Of a stretch of 64,000 nucleotides of DNA, positions 25,742 to 34,921 are shown piece by piece. A model generated the notes under the pieces. That model had not been told where the DNA came from. It saw only the letters and a list, made by a program, of their open reading frames with translations, and did no database searches. The position numbers were made by a program, and so were the translations under genes. Source of the DNA: Maribacter huludaoensis (GTDB taxonomy: Bacteria; Bacteroidota; Bacteroidia; Flavobacteriales; Flavobacteriaceae); the NCBI RefSeq assembly GCF_029350945.1, contig NZ_JARKMS010000001.1:64375-128374 (forward strand), written 5' to 3'. Every line of letters begins with the position of its first letter. The first letter of the stretch is position 1.

Positions 25742-26179
25742 TTAGATAGTAACATTTATTTCTGGCATATGTTGTATTTCAACCCCCGCCTTTGCCAAAA
25801 ACTTTAGTCCTGAATCATCTTTGTATCCTAGTTGGTATACTACACGTTTAATGCCAGACTGATGAATTAGTTTACTACACTCCCTACAGGGTGATAAAGT
25901 GATGTACAAAGTAGCCCCTTGACATGATTGTGTAGAACTGGCAACTTTTAAGATTGCATTTGCTTCTGCATGTAAGACATACCATTTGGTATATCCATCC
26001 TCGTCCTCGCAATAATTTTCAAAACCTGTTGGGGTACCGTTGTAACCGTCAGAGATAATCATTCTATCTTTAACTATAATTGCCCCTACTTGCTTTCGCT
26101 TACATGAAGAAAGCATACCCCATTCTTTGGCCATACGTAAATACGCCCTATCATATTTTAATTGCTTCTCTTTTTTCAT
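25742..26179 (-). CDS. Deoxycytidylate (dCMP) deaminase
   Basis: The 145-residue zinc enzyme has the cytidine deaminase-like signature HAEANAILKV with the zinc His and catalytic Glu, and PCRECSKLI with the two zinc Cys. CKRKQVGAIIVKD and SDGYNGTPTG are typical of ComEB-type dCMP deaminases. The reaction makes dUMP for thymidylate synthesis. It is 11 bases upstream of the S41 protease gene in the same operon. Confidence 0.94.
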   Translation of the reverse strand: MKKEKQLKYDRAYLRMAKEWGMLSSCKRKQVGAIIVKDRMIISDGYNGTPTGFENYCEDEDGYTKWYVLHAEANAILKVASSTQSCQGATLYITLSPCRECSKLIHQSGIKRVVYQLGYKDDSGLKFLAKAGVEIQHMPEINVTI

Positions 26180-26263
26180 TTATAGTAAACTTTGTTCAAG
26201 CACTTACCCTAAAGTAACCGCTTTGTTCAGTTAGAACAATATGTTAAGCTAAACTTTAACAAT

Positions 26264-26848
26264 CTAAAAAGGAAATGTTTCATAAATCAATGGCAATGTT
26301 ATTAATATGATCAAAATACTACCTACCATTACAAATAAGCTCTGTTTTACCTTAAAAATGGTTTGAACTACATAGGCTAACATCAATACCAACAAAACGA
26401 TAACTACTTGAGATAATTCAATACCGCCTGCAAATCCTAATAATGGTGCAAACTTATCTTCTTCTCCCATAATCATCATTTTAAAATAATTAGAGAATCC
26501 AAAACCATGAACTAGTCCAAAAATACCAGTAACGAGTACATGAAACCAAATAGCTTTATCATCTTTTCTATCTCTACTTTCCACTAAATTGAAGAGTGCC
26601 GTGCTAACTATGGTTACAGGAATTAAAAATTCGATATAACTAGCATCTATAACCAATACTTCATAAACGGAGAATACTAATGCCAAACAGTGCGTAAAGG
26701 TAAAAACAGTGGCCAAAAGCAATACATTCTTCCAACTTTTAAAAGTAAATGGAAGTGCCAGTGCAGCTAAAAACAATATATGATCATATGCATTGATATC
26801 CAACACATGTTGTAAACCTAATTTAATGTAAAACCAAAATTCTTGCAT
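26264..26848 (-). CDS. HupE/UreJ-like membrane protein
   Basis: The 194-residue protein has about six membrane segments and the family features YDHILFLAALALPF, FTFTHCLALVFSVYEV and VHGFGFSNYF. HupE/UreJ proteins are permease-like and have been linked to nickel or other metal uptake, but many members have no metal-enzyme context, and none is seen here. It lies 26 bases downstream of the TerB-DnaJ gene. Confidence 0.83.
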   Translation of the reverse strand: MQEFWFYIKLGLQHVLDINAYDHILFLAALALPFTFKSWKNVLLLATVFTFTHCLALVFSVYEVLVIDASYIEFLIPVTIVSTALFNLVESRDRKDDKAIWFHVLVTGIFGLVHGFGFSNYFKMMIMGEEDKFAPLLGFAGGIELSQVVIVLLVLMLAYVVQTIFKVKQSLFVMVGSILIILITLPLIYETFPF

Positions 26849-26874
26849 TCCAAACTACCTTAAAAGTTACCTGT

Positions 26875-27615
26875 TTAATTTAAACCGCGTTCTTTTTGAA
26901 TGGTCTCATAAGCCTCTTGTACTTGCTTAAACTTTTCTTCCGCACCCTTCTTTATAGCCTCATCTTTTGTATTTACCCTATCCGGATGGTATTTTTTAGC
27001 CATTTCTCGATATGCCTTTTTCACTTCGGCATCCGTTGCCGATTTTTCTATATTCAAAATTTTGTAGGAGTTGTTCGCAGATTTTACGAACATGGCCTTA
27101 ATACTTTCAAATTCGTTGAGAGAAACCCTTAGATACCCTGCTATCTCCCTAATTTTCTGAACTTCAGGATTACTAATATTACCATCGGCCTGAGCTATAC
27201 CGAATAGAAAATGCAATAATTGTAAACGCACTTCATAACGTGTACGTTGTGCCAAAAAAGTACATACCTTCTGTGCGGATATCTGTCCCTTTTTATTTAT
27301 TTCGTTAAAACTTCTAAAAATGGCATTGGCCTTATCTTTACCATAGGTACTAACGAAATACTGACGAACATAATCCATTTCCGACTGGCTGGCCTGTCCG
27401 TCCGCTTTAATAACAATAGAACAAAGTGACAACAGGTTCAATTCAAAATCTGCCGCGGTAACATTAGGTCTTGTATAATCTTCGAACACACTACGTGCGC
27501 TACCTTTATTAGACCCAAAAAAACTATCTATAATGCTACCGGCAAAGAAACCTAACACCGCTCCTGATAATCCTCTAAAAGAAAAGCCTACTATAGCTCC
27601 CAACCATTTAATCAT
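26875..27615 (-). CDS. TerB and J-domain protein, DjlA-like
   Basis: The 246-residue protein starts with a glycine-rich membrane segment ([20 protein letters not shown]). A TerB-type helical domain follows, with [21 protein letters not shown] and [17 protein letters not shown]. It ends in a J domain, [21 protein letters not shown] then KKYHPDRV with the HPD motif. The order matches DjlA, a membrane-anchored DnaK co-chaperone. It is the first gene of a four-gene minus-strand operon. Confidence 0.91.
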   Translation of the reverse strand: MIKWLGAIVGFSFRGLSGAVLGFFAGSIIDSFFGSNKGSARSVFEDYTRPNVTAADFELNLLSLCSIVIKADGQASQSEMDYVRQYFVSTYGKDKANAIFRSFNEINKKGQISAQKVCTFLAQRTRYEVRLQLLHFLFGIAQADGNISNPEVQKIREIAGYLRVSLNEFESIKAMFVKSANNSYKILNIEKSATDAEVKKAYREMAKKYHPDRVNTKDEAIKKGAEEKFKQVQEAYETIQKERGLN

Positions 27616-27710
27616 TTCTAAATCTCAATTTTGCCAAAGATAAAATATTACGCAGAGAAAGTTAGGCCAATGAAAAGTTAAGGTCTGAAGCAGTGCTGCG
27701 ACTAATTGAT

Positions 27711-27718
27711 TATCTTTG
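27711..27718 (+). promoter_or_regulatory. Candidate -7 element for the bacilliredoxin gene
   Basis: TATCTTTG is a full match to TAnnTTTG, 28 bases before the ATG. There is no TTG at a suitable distance upstream, so the match is partial. Confidence 0.4.
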
Positions 27719-27745
27719 TAACAGTTTAATTAAAACATTAAGAAT

Positions 27746-28156
27746 ATGTACCCTGCGGAATTAGTAAAACCAATGAGAGATGACCTGGCTTCTGCCGGAT
27801 TTGAAGAATTATATACAGCAGATGCAGTAGCAAATGCCATCAATAAAGAAGGAACAACTTTAGTGGTTGTAAATTCTGTTTGTGGTTGTGCAGCGGCAAA
27901 TGCAAGACCTGCTGCCAAAATGAGCTTGCAAAACGACAAAAGACCTGATCATGCAGTAACTGTATTTGCAGGTGTAGACAAAGAAGCTGTTGATGCGGCA
28001 AGAAACCTAATGGTCCCTTTCCCTCCTTCTTCACCATCTATGGCATTGTTCAAAAACGGTGAATTGGTTCATATGATAGAGCGCCACCATATTGAAGGTA
28101 GACCAGCTGAAATGATCGCTCAGAATTTGGCTCAGGCTTATGACGAGTTCTGCTAA
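27746..28156 (+). CDS. Bacilliredoxin, BrxA/BrxB (YphP/YqiW) family
   Basis: The 136-residue protein contains VVNSVCGCAAANARPAA with the Cys-Gly-Cys motif at residues 46-48, the defining redox site of the family, and YPAELVKPMRDDLASAGFEEL at the start. Bacilliredoxins remove bacillithiol from mixed disulfides; the CGC form is typical. This implies, but does not prove, that the organism uses bacillithiol or a relative. It stands alone, between a -7-like element and a terminator. Confidence 0.92.
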   Translation: MYPAELVKPMRDDLASAGFEELYTADAVANAINKEGTTLVVVNSVCGCAAANARPAAKMSLQNDKRPDHAVTVFAGVDKEAVDAARNLMVPFPPSSPSMALFKNGELVHMIERHHIEGRPAEMIAQNLAQAYDEFC

Positions 28157-28196
28157 ATTTTAAATACACTATATATTCCCACAAAATAATGGGATT

Positions 28197-28226
28197 AAAA
28201 AACCGCTCTAATTGAGCGGTTTTTTA
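28197..28226 (+). terminator. Terminator of the bacilliredoxin gene
   Basis: AAAAAACCGCTC and GAGCGGTTTTTT pair around TAATT, with a U-run. It lies just before the PlsC start codon. Confidence 0.92.
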
Positions 28227-28236
28227 TTTTTGTAAG

Positions 28237-28974
28237 ATGCAGAAGTTGCTTTCATATATCATAACCCCTTTTTTTTTCGTGGCATTTGGGCTATGCCTGC
28301 TTATCTTTCACCCTATTCAATGGTTAGGTTTTAAAATATTTGGCTATAATGGTCTAAAACCAACGGTTAGCAAATTGAACTTTTGTTTAATGCGTAGCAC
28401 TAATATTTTAGGGACTACCTATAACTTTACAAATAATTTTGATTTACCGACCGATAGGCCCTTGATCATTGTCACCAACCATCAAAGCATGTACGATATT
28501 CCGCCACTAATATGGTATATGCGCAAATACCACCCCAAGTTCGTAAGCAAAAAGGAATTGGGAAAAGGCATACCAAGCGTCTCATTTAACCTAGTTCACG
28601 GAGGCTCTGTACTAATTGATAGAAAAGATGGTAAATCCGCCATCATGGAAATTGGCAAACTAGGTTCTTATATTGAAAAACATAATAGAAGTGCGGTAAT
28701 TTTTCCTGAAGGAACCAGAAGTAGGGACGGGCATCCAAAACCATTCAAGCCTATGGGCCTAAAAATGCTTCTTAAAAAAGCGCCTTCCGCATTGATTGTT
28801 CCCATAAGTATCAATAATTCGTGGAAACTGGTTCGTTTTGGTCAATTTCCAATGGGATTAGGTGCCAAAGTTCGTTTAGATGTACAACAACCTTTAGAGA
28901 ACAGAGGCAACTTAGACGAACTTATTCAACAAATTGAAGCATCCGTAGTTAGCGGTATAAATTCCTTTAAATGA
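28237..28974 (+). CDS. 1-acyl-sn-glycerol-3-phosphate acyltransferase, PlsC family
   Basis: The 245-residue protein has an N-terminal membrane segment (LSYIITPFFFVAFGLCLLIF) and the PlsC signatures TNHQSMYDIPP (the HX4D catalytic motif) and IFPEGTRSRDG. It acylates lysophosphatidate to phosphatidate in phospholipid synthesis at the inner membrane. Its last four bases overlap the start of the HD hydrolase gene, so the two are coupled. Confidence 0.93.
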   Translation: MQKLLSYIITPFFFVAFGLCLLIFHPIQWLGFKIFGYNGLKPTVSKLNFCLMRSTNILGTTYNFTNNFDLPTDRPLIIVTNHQSMYDIPPLIWYMRKYHPKFVSKKELGKGIPSVSFNLVHGGSVLIDRKDGKSAIMEIGKLGSYIEKHNRSAVIFPEGTRSRDGHPKPFKPMGLKMLLKKAPSALIVPISINNSWKLVRFGQFPMGLGAKVRLDVQQPLENRGNLDELIQQIEASVVSGINSFK

Positions 28975-29651
28975 CCCATTCAGAAATTGTAGAAGAAACC
29001 ATAACATTTGTTAAGGAAACATTGAAATATGCCGAAGGTGGGCATGATTGGTTTCATATACAACGTGTTTTCAATAACAGTATGCTAATTGCAAAAGAGG
29101 AAGATGACCTAAATCTTTTGGTCGTTAGCCTAGGCGCACTTCTTCATGATATTGCCGACGCCAAGTTTAATGATGGTGATGAAACCTTGGGACCAAAAAT
29201 GGCGGAAGATTTTTTATTAAGTCTTGGTGTACCAAAAAGAACGATTAACCACGTAACCAATATTATAAAATATAGCTCATTTAAAGCCAGCCTGATAGAT
29301 GGTAAGATGAAAAGAAAACCATTTACCTCTAAAGAACTTAAAGTAGTGCAAGATGCCGATCGCTTAGACGCCATTGGCGCCATTGGTATAGCACGGGCTT
29401 TTAATTTTGGAGGATTTAAGAATAGAGCGCTATACGACCCTAGCATACCACCTAATCTTAATATGACCAAGGAAGAATATAAAAAGTCAAAAGCCCCTAC
29501 TATAAATCATTTCTACGAAAAATTATTACTTCTTAAAGATAAAATGAACACTAAAACAGGTAAGCGATTAGCTGAAGAAAGACACCAATATATGATTGAT
29601 TTTCTGGAGCAATTTTACCAGGAATGGAATCCTTTAAAAAATTTAAGTTAA
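28971..29651 (+). CDS. HD-domain phosphohydrolase
   Basis: The 226-residue protein has the HD superfamily metal site: HDWFHIQRV, then LGALLHDIADAKF with the His-Asp pair, and a later VQDADRLDAIGAIGIARAF with an Asp. This layout is that of the YedJ/YpgQ-type small HD hydrolases, of which some cleave nucleotides. The overlap of four bases with plsC suggests one transcript, which ends at the terminator at 29685. The substrate is unknown. Confidence 0.87.
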   Translation: MTHSEIVEETITFVKETLKYAEGGHDWFHIQRVFNNSMLIAKEEDDLNLLVVSLGALLHDIADAKFNDGDETLGPKMAEDFLLSLGVPKRTINHVTNIIKYSSFKASLIDGKMKRKPFTSKELKVVQDADRLDAIGAIGIARAFNFGGFKNRALYDPSIPPNLNMTKEEYKKSKAPTINHFYEKLLLLKDKMNTKTGKRLAEERHQYMIDFLEQFYQEWNPLKNLS

Positions 29652-29684
29652 GTTTACAATATAATTCAACAACATCAAACCATT

Positions 29685-29720
29685 TAAAAAAGGGTCTTAA
29701 CTTTCGTTAAGACCCTTTTT
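29685..29720. terminator. Bidirectional terminator
   Basis: AAAAAAGGGTCTTAAC and GTTAAGACCCTTTTT form a long hairpin around TTTC, flanked by A and T runs. It lies between two convergent genes. Confidence 0.93.
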
Positions 29721-29741
29721 ATATTTTATAAATGAAGTAGA

Positions 29742-31145
29742 TTATTTTTGTGGCAACTCTCTTGTTAACCAACCACTTCTACTTGCAGTTGCTATCGCAT
29801 AAGGTGTGATCCAAAAAAGACCGAACGTAAAAAGTACGCTATAGGAGTATGCCCAAAAAGATTCTGACAAAGAGTATCTTTTGGCATAGAACAAAACAGG
29901 AAAAGTAGATAACACCAATATACTTACAAAAGTGGAGCTTAAGAACAGTAATGGGTGTGTAAGTACAAATATCAACATGAAAAGAACAAAAGGATAACAC
30001 AATACAATTCTAGAAAACTGGCTAAAGAACAATAATCGCGTACCTGCTTTTGGTCCTTTTCTAAAGTTTGTAAAAACATATTTAGACATTTGTATGTTCT
30101 CACGTACATTACTTCTGCCCCATCTAATGAACATTTTATAAAGCCCTTTATATTTTTCAGGAACATTTGTGTAGGCAACCGCATTTCTTTGGAACAACAC
30201 GTGGAAACCTTGCTTTAAGATCATGTTTGTCATTGCTCTATCCTCACCGATATCAGATGCTTGCCCCATGAATGTTTGATTGATCCATTTATCTAAACAA
30301 CCAAATACGGCAGTTGCTCTGTAAGCCGCTAAAGCACCCGGTGTACACAATACAGAATTCAAGGTACTTTCCGCAGAACGTACAAACTCAAAACTAAGTG
30401 CAAAACTAACGTCTAGCATTTTTGGCAAAATCTCTTTCTTGTTATTAAGCACACGAATATTACCGGCTACAGCTCCACAATTTTCATCAATAATGAAAGG
30501 ACTTACTAAATTTCTTAAAGTATCCTTATCTACTATTGAATCACTGTCTACCGTAACAAAAATTTCACCGGTACCTTCATTGAAACCCCTGTACAAAGCA
30601 TGACGTTTACCCATGTTCTTAGGTTGTTGGCAAATAGAAACTCTATCGCCCAATTCTTTCTTGGCTTCTTTCATCCAAGTCCAAGTATCGTCCTTACTAC
30701 CATCATCAATGGCAAGGAGCTGAATCTTATCTTCTGGATAATCACTTTCCGCTAAACTCTTCAATGTTGCCCAAACTTGCTTTCCTTCGTTATAGGCAGG
30801 AACGATAACGGTAACCTTTGGCAATTCTTCATCAGAAACAGATGGTATTGCCTTGTACTTTAAAAATCTAATAAATGTGTAAATAAAGAAACTCAATTTA
30901 AAAACGAAAAAAGCAGCAGCAACAATCATGAATATAAACCCGATCATGGTGCTTCTACGCTCTAAATGCAATTGGGTAAAGTCGTTTTGTAATATATACG
31001 CTAAATAAGCCGAACCAAACATGAGCACAAACGTGCTGCCCATTACAAAAACGCCCCATGCATTGGCATTTTCAATTAAGTGTTTCATTCTAGAAAAGAA
31101 CGGTTTCTTGTCTGTGTTTTTGGTAGTATTCTTTAAAGTTTTCAT
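29742..31145 (-). CDS. Membrane-bound family 2 glycosyltransferase
   Basis: The 467-residue protein has two N-terminal membrane segments. A GT2 domain follows, with VIVPAYNEGKQV, LAIDDGSKDDTW, VTVDSDSIVD (DxD), GEDRAMTNMIL and FIRWGRSNVRE (the RxxRW motif). Several C-terminal membrane segments close it. The layout resembles hyaluronan or cellulose synthase-like processive enzymes that make and export a polysaccharide. The product is unknown. It stands alone, so any export partner is elsewhere. Confidence 0.92.
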   Translation of the reverse strand: MKTLKNTTKNTDKKPFFSRMKHLIENANAWGVFVMGSTFVLMFGSAYLAYILQNDFTQLHLERRSTMIGFIFMIVAAAFFVFKLSFFIYTFIRFLKYKAIPSVSDEELPKVTVIVPAYNEGKQVWATLKSLAESDYPEDKIQLLAIDDGSKDDTWTWMKEAKKELGDRVSICQQPKNMGKRHALYRGFNEGTGEIFVTVDSDSIVDKDTLRNLVSPFIIDENCGAVAGNIRVLNNKKEILPKMLDVSFALSFEFVRSAESTLNSVLCTPGALAAYRATAVFGCLDKWINQTFMGQASDIGEDRAMTNMILKQGFHVLFQRNAVAYTNVPEKYKGLYKMFIRWGRSNVRENIQMSKYVFTNFRKGPKAGTRLLFFSQFSRIVLCYPFVLFMLIFVLTHPLLFLSSTFVSILVLSTFPVLFYAKRYSLSESFWAYSYSVLFTFGLFWITPYAIATASRSGWLTRELPQK

Positions 31146-31364
31146 ATTCCCCTTGGTAGTGTTTTGGTATTGATAAATAGTTCTAATATTTATTTCTCCC
31201 TATCTACGCTTAGAATGATACTTTGGACTTTATTTTAACAAAACTTTTCAAAGAAATTAATTATCCAATGCTTTTGCATACTATTTTAAATTTACCTGCT
31301 AATTTAAATGGATAAATTTTTGACTTATTTACATTATTTAACTCATATACACGTCTTTACCTTA

Positions 31365-31433
31365 ATGGTTAAGATAATATCGCTAATATTCATTGTACTG
31401 CTTAACACATGCTCCCAAATAGACTTATACTAA
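31365..31433 (+). CDS. Possible tiny lipoprotein, 22 residues
   Basis: ATG at 31365 opens MVKIISLIFIVLLNTCSQID followed by LY and a stop. The sequence is a signal peptide with a lipobox-like LLNTC. It is at the limit of what can be supported and overlaps the 3' end of the convergent radical SAM gene by four bases. Tiny secreted lipoproteins of the entericidin type are known. It could be chance. Confidence 0.3.
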   Translation: MVKIISLIFIVLLNTCSQIDLY

Positions 31434-32503
31434 AATAATTTCAACTGCCCGTCTTTATAAGATTCATGTAGATTGGTATTCAATTTAGGAAACGATCTAT
31501 CCTTAAAATAGGTTCTTTTTGCTAAACGAACCATATCATGAATCTGAGTAGCAATTTTACCATCACCACGACTTCTTACTCCAAATCTACTATCGTTTAA
31601 TTTGCCACCGTGGCACTCTTGTATTTGATGCAATACCTTTTCAGCTTTATTGGGTAACGTTTTACGGATCCAATCCGTAAATATTTCACCGATTGCCCCA
31701 TTTAAACGAACTACCGTAAACGCCATAGAAACAGCACCACTTTCTGAAACCGCTTTAGCCAAATTTAAAATTTCATGACTGTTTATTCCAGGAATAATTG
31801 GTGCCAACATGGCATTTACCGGTATACCGTTTTCAGATAGCACACGTATAGCTTCCAAACGTTTCTTAGTGGTAGTAGTTCTAGGTTCTAAAATTCTTCT
31901 TGTTTCTTCGGATAATGAGGTAACTGAAATATTGATGCCAATTAAGCCATATTCATTAAGTTCTTTTAAAATATCCAGATCACGTAATATCAATGCATTT
32001 TTAGTTATTATCCCTACCGGATGGCGATATTTCAAGAAAATCTCCAAGCATTTTCTTGTTAGCTGAAATTCCTTTTCTGCAGGCTGATAACAATCTGTAT
32101 TGCCAGACATTACTATTGTAGTAGCTTTCCAGCTTTTACTTTTCAATTTAGCCTCTAGTAGTTTTGGAGCATCATGTTTTACCAGAATTTTCCGCTCAAA
32201 ATCCAATCCGGCACTATAGCCCCAAAACTCATGAGCATTTCTAGCATAACAATAAATGCAGCCATGCTCACAACCTTGATACATGTTCATAGAGTAACTC
32301 ATACCCACATCTGGGCTGGCAACTTTATTGATTATTGTTTTTGGAAAAATAGGCAGGTACTGTGTTTTATTTCTATCGGCAATTTCTCCTTCTAACCGAC
32401 AAAACTCAAGAAAATCATCTCTTGTCTCATAGCTATAAGTAGAAAATTTATTGCTAGTATTTTTTTGGGCTCCCCTACCCTTTAACGGAAAGTTTAAATT
32501 CAT
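31430..32503 (-). CDS. PA0069-family radical SAM protein
   Basis: The 357-residue protein has the radical SAM cluster motif CEHGCIYC (Cx3Cx2C) in NMYQGCEHGCIYCYARNAHEFW. SGNTDCYQPAEKEFQLTR and GINISVTSLSEETRRILEPRT follow. These match the PA0069-type subfamily related to spore photoproduct lyase. The biochemical role is not settled. It starts 46 bases after the upstream secreted-protein gene, behind a strong hairpin whose arm ends in its start codon. Confidence 0.9.
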   Translation of the reverse strand: MNLNFPLKGRGAQKNTSNKFSTYSYETRDDFLEFCRLEGEIADRNKTQYLPIFPKTIINKVASPDVGMSYSMNMYQGCEHGCIYCYARNAHEFWGYSAGLDFERKILVKHDAPKLLEAKLKSKSWKATTIVMSGNTDCYQPAEKEFQLTRKCLEIFLKYRHPVGIITKNALILRDLDILKELNEYGLIGINISVTSLSEETRRILEPRTTTTKKRLEAIRVLSENGIPVNAMLAPIIPGINSHEILNLAKAVSESGAVSMAFTVVRLNGAIGEIFTDWIRKTLPNKAEKVLHQIQECHGGKLNDSRFGVRSRGDGKIATQIHDMVRLAKRTYFKDRSFPKLNTNLHESYKDGQLKLF

Positions 32504-32545
32504 TATTAGGATTTAGTCCAAAATTATGGAATAAATCCTAATAAT
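32502..32545 (-). promoter_or_regulatory. Long hairpin overlapping the radical SAM start codon
   Basis: ATTATTAGGATTTAGTCC (32502-32519) pairs with 32528-32545 at 17 of 18 positions around an eight-base loop. In the minus-strand RNA the 3' arm ends in the AU of the AUG start codon. It could be the terminator of the upstream gene, although it has no U-tract, or it could block ribosome entry. Confidence 0.55.
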
Positions 32546-32549
32546 ATAT

Positions 32550-34103
32550 TTATTTAACACCTACTTGAACCAATTGCTTTTTAGTTCCTCTTTTAGCATA
32601 GAACATTAATTCATCATTCTGTCTATCAATGTAAGGTGCAGATACCATTAAAGGTAGTCGCGCTTCGGTATCGTCAATAACCTTGTTGTATTTCATATGT
32701 CCGTTTTCATCCAAACGGATTAAAAAGACATTTCTATTTCTACTTAATCCTTGTTTAAACATAATACGGTCTTCACTCAATTGTTGCGGATTCTCTGAAG
32801 ATGTACTGATGAAAAAGTAGGTAGTATTGTTTTTAGTATAGGCACTATAAGATGCATATGCACCATCACCTTGCGTTACCTCCGTTTTGTTAATATTCCT
32901 TGCCCATACCATATCTCCGTTTGCGCTTAATTTTGCACTGATAATATCATTATGGTGATATCTAGTTACCGCAACACGACCACCACTAGAGTTAGATTGT
33001 ACACTCTTACTTGTAAAATACTCCTCGGCATTGAATAGAATGTTCCCTTCCTTGGTAATATTCATTCCCTTAAAAACCAAATCTTTGATAGCCTTATCAT
33101 CTTCACGGCCAAACTTATCCATCATAAACTGTTCTGAAAACGGGTTAAATTTTTCAGCTTTTAATTCAAGGGAATTGGGTGCTAAATTAAAGTAAGCGAT
33201 ACCATTATACCTATTGTCCTTTCTATCTGCGTAAAAACCGACACATAACAACTCGTTTCCTTTAAAAATAGGCTTTAAGGCCTCAGGAAATTTACCGGGA
33301 GTAAAGAAAGACTGTACACTTCTACCGCTTTTAGAAACTCTGACCATTTCATACTGAAACTTTCGTTCCGTAGCATTAAAACGCTTCTTTTTAAAGTAAG
33401 CTTTACCTACCAAATAGACGTTCTGTAAATCTTTGGAAAAAACAATATTTTCAAAAGCATAGTTTTTTTCCTCTACCTCATCAGAAAAATCATGCTCCAT
33501 TATTTTATTAAGACCTGCGTCGAACACATGTATATAGTGCTGATCTATCTTTCTTTTTTTATAGTGTGTTGTAATGGCAAATGCCGACTTTTCATCGTTG
33601 AACAAAATAGAGGTAGTAAAGCCAGAAGAAAAGTTTCTGTTATAAAAATTTCTGTCCAAAGGCTGCTCTACAGGGTCTGACGCTATAGATAATAGCGTTT
33701 CTTTAGTAAACTGAAATTGAGAGAACGGACTTCTATGCACTTCATACTGATAACTTCTAGAATTATAGTTATACTCTAAAAACAACAAATAAACTTGCCC
33801 ATTACGTACATAGGCATCTATAAAATTGGCATTTTTAAGTTTATAGTTATATTCAGAAACAAGCTCTAGATCCTTATTGTAATGTTCAATAAAATAACCC
33901 TTAGGCCTTAAAACAATACCTGTGTAATAGGCACGTACAACAACGGTACCGTCATTACCGTCATCAGCAATGGCAAGCATATTGGAATACCTATATTTAT
34001 CATGGAATTTTTCGCCAATGGTATATGAAACCAATTCTTCTTGTGCAAAAGAACTTAGTACATTAATGACCAATAAAAATAATAAAGCGCTACGTTTTAA
34101 CAT
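32550..34103 (-). CDS. Secreted protein of unknown function, possibly a beta-propeller
   Basis: The 517-residue protein has a signal peptide (LLFLLVINVLSSFAQ). The body has repeated strand-turn blocks such as YFIEHYNKDLELVSEY, YIHVFDAGLNKIMEHDF, IISAKLSANGDMVWARNI and FLIRLDENGHMKYNKVIDD. These look like propeller blades with Asp-turn motifs. I recognise no named family. The neighbours are an enoyl-CoA hydratase gene 17 bases upstream and a radical SAM gene 46 bases downstream, probably one transcript. No function can be given. Confidence 0.7.
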   Translation of the reverse strand: MLKRSALLFLLVINVLSSFAQEELVSYTIGEKFHDKYRYSNMLAIADDGNDGTVVVRAYYTGIVLRPKGYFIEHYNKDLELVSEYNYKLKNANFIDAYVRNGQVYLLFLEYNYNSRSYQYEVHRSPFSQFQFTKETLLSIASDPVEQPLDRNFYNRNFSSGFTTSILFNDEKSAFAITTHYKKRKIDQHYIHVFDAGLNKIMEHDFSDEVEEKNYAFENIVFSKDLQNVYLVGKAYFKKKRFNATERKFQYEMVRVSKSGRSVQSFFTPGKFPEALKPIFKGNELLCVGFYADRKDNRYNGIAYFNLAPNSLELKAEKFNPFSEQFMMDKFGREDDKAIKDLVFKGMNITKEGNILFNAEEYFTSKSVQSNSSGGRVAVTRYHHNDIISAKLSANGDMVWARNINKTEVTQGDGAYASYSAYTKNNTTYFFISTSSENPQQLSEDRIMFKQGLSRNRNVFLIRLDENGHMKYNKVIDDTEARLPLMVSAPYIDRQNDELMFYAKRGTKKQLVQVGVK

Positions 34104-34120
34104 AACCGGTTTGGTTTATG

Positions 34121-34903
34121 TCATGAACCTGGAAACTCTGCTTTTCTTTTCTCTAAAAATGCAGTGGTACCTTCGGTAAAATCATCTGTTCCAAAACAGG
34201 CTCCAAAGGCTTCAATTTCCTGCTCATAACCATTTACAGTATTCTTAAAACCAGCATTTATTGCTTTTATTGCATGAGATATGGCTACAGATGAGTTATT
34301 GGTTATTCTAGAGATAATTTTATGGCACAATGGTAGTAATTCTTCTTGGGAAGTTACATGGTTTACCAAACCATAGGCATGCGCTTGATCTGCAGAAATC
34401 ATACCTGCGGTCATGATCATTTCCATAGCTCTTCCCTTGCCCACTAACTGGGGTAAACGTTGCGTACCACCATAACCAGGTATAACACCTAAAGAAACTT
34501 CCGGCAATCCCATTTTAGCATTGTCGCTCGCTACCCTAAAATGGCAAGCCATAGCCAGTTCCAGACCACCGCCCAATGCAAAACCGTTGACCGCTGCAAT
34601 TACAGGTTTGGAAAGATCTTCAACAAAATCAAACAACTGTTTTTGACCCTTGGCCGCTAATTTTTTTCCTTCTTTCTCACTAAAATCTGAAAATTCAGAG
34701 ATATCGGCACCGGCAACAAATGCCTTTTCACCACTACCAGTTAAAATAATGGCCTTTATACTTTTATCTTTTTGTAAATCTTTAAAAGCATCATGTAATT
34801 CGCCAATAGTTTGCTTGTTTAAGGCATTTAATTTATTGGGGCGATTAATAGTTACAATTGCAGTTGTATCTTCCTTTTCAATTAATAAAGTCTCGTATGA
34901 CAT
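34121..34903 (-). CDS. Enoyl-CoA hydratase/isomerase (crotonase) family protein
   Basis: The 260-residue protein keeps the oxyanion-hole region FVAGADISEF and both catalytic Glu residues of hydratases: the Glu in GGGLELAMACHF and that in LPEVSLGVIPGYGGTQRL. The probable reaction is hydration of a 2-enoyl-CoA in beta-oxidation or a related pathway. It lies 18 bases downstream of the NtrY-like kinase gene. No other beta-oxidation gene is nearby. Confidence 0.92.
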   Translation of the reverse strand: MSYETLLIEKEDTTAIVTINRPNKLNALNKQTIGELHDAFKDLQKDKSIKAIILTGSGEKAFVAGADISEFSDFSEKEGKKLAAKGQKQLFDFVEDLSKPVIAAVNGFALGGGLELAMACHFRVASDNAKMGLPEVSLGVIPGYGGTQRLPQLVGKGRAMEMIMTAGMISADQAHAYGLVNHVTSQEELLPLCHKIISRITNNSSVAISHAIKAINAGFKNTVNGYEQEIEAFGACFGTDDFTEGTTAFLEKRKAEFPGS

Positions 34904-34921
34904 TGTTGTTGATTTGTTGAG

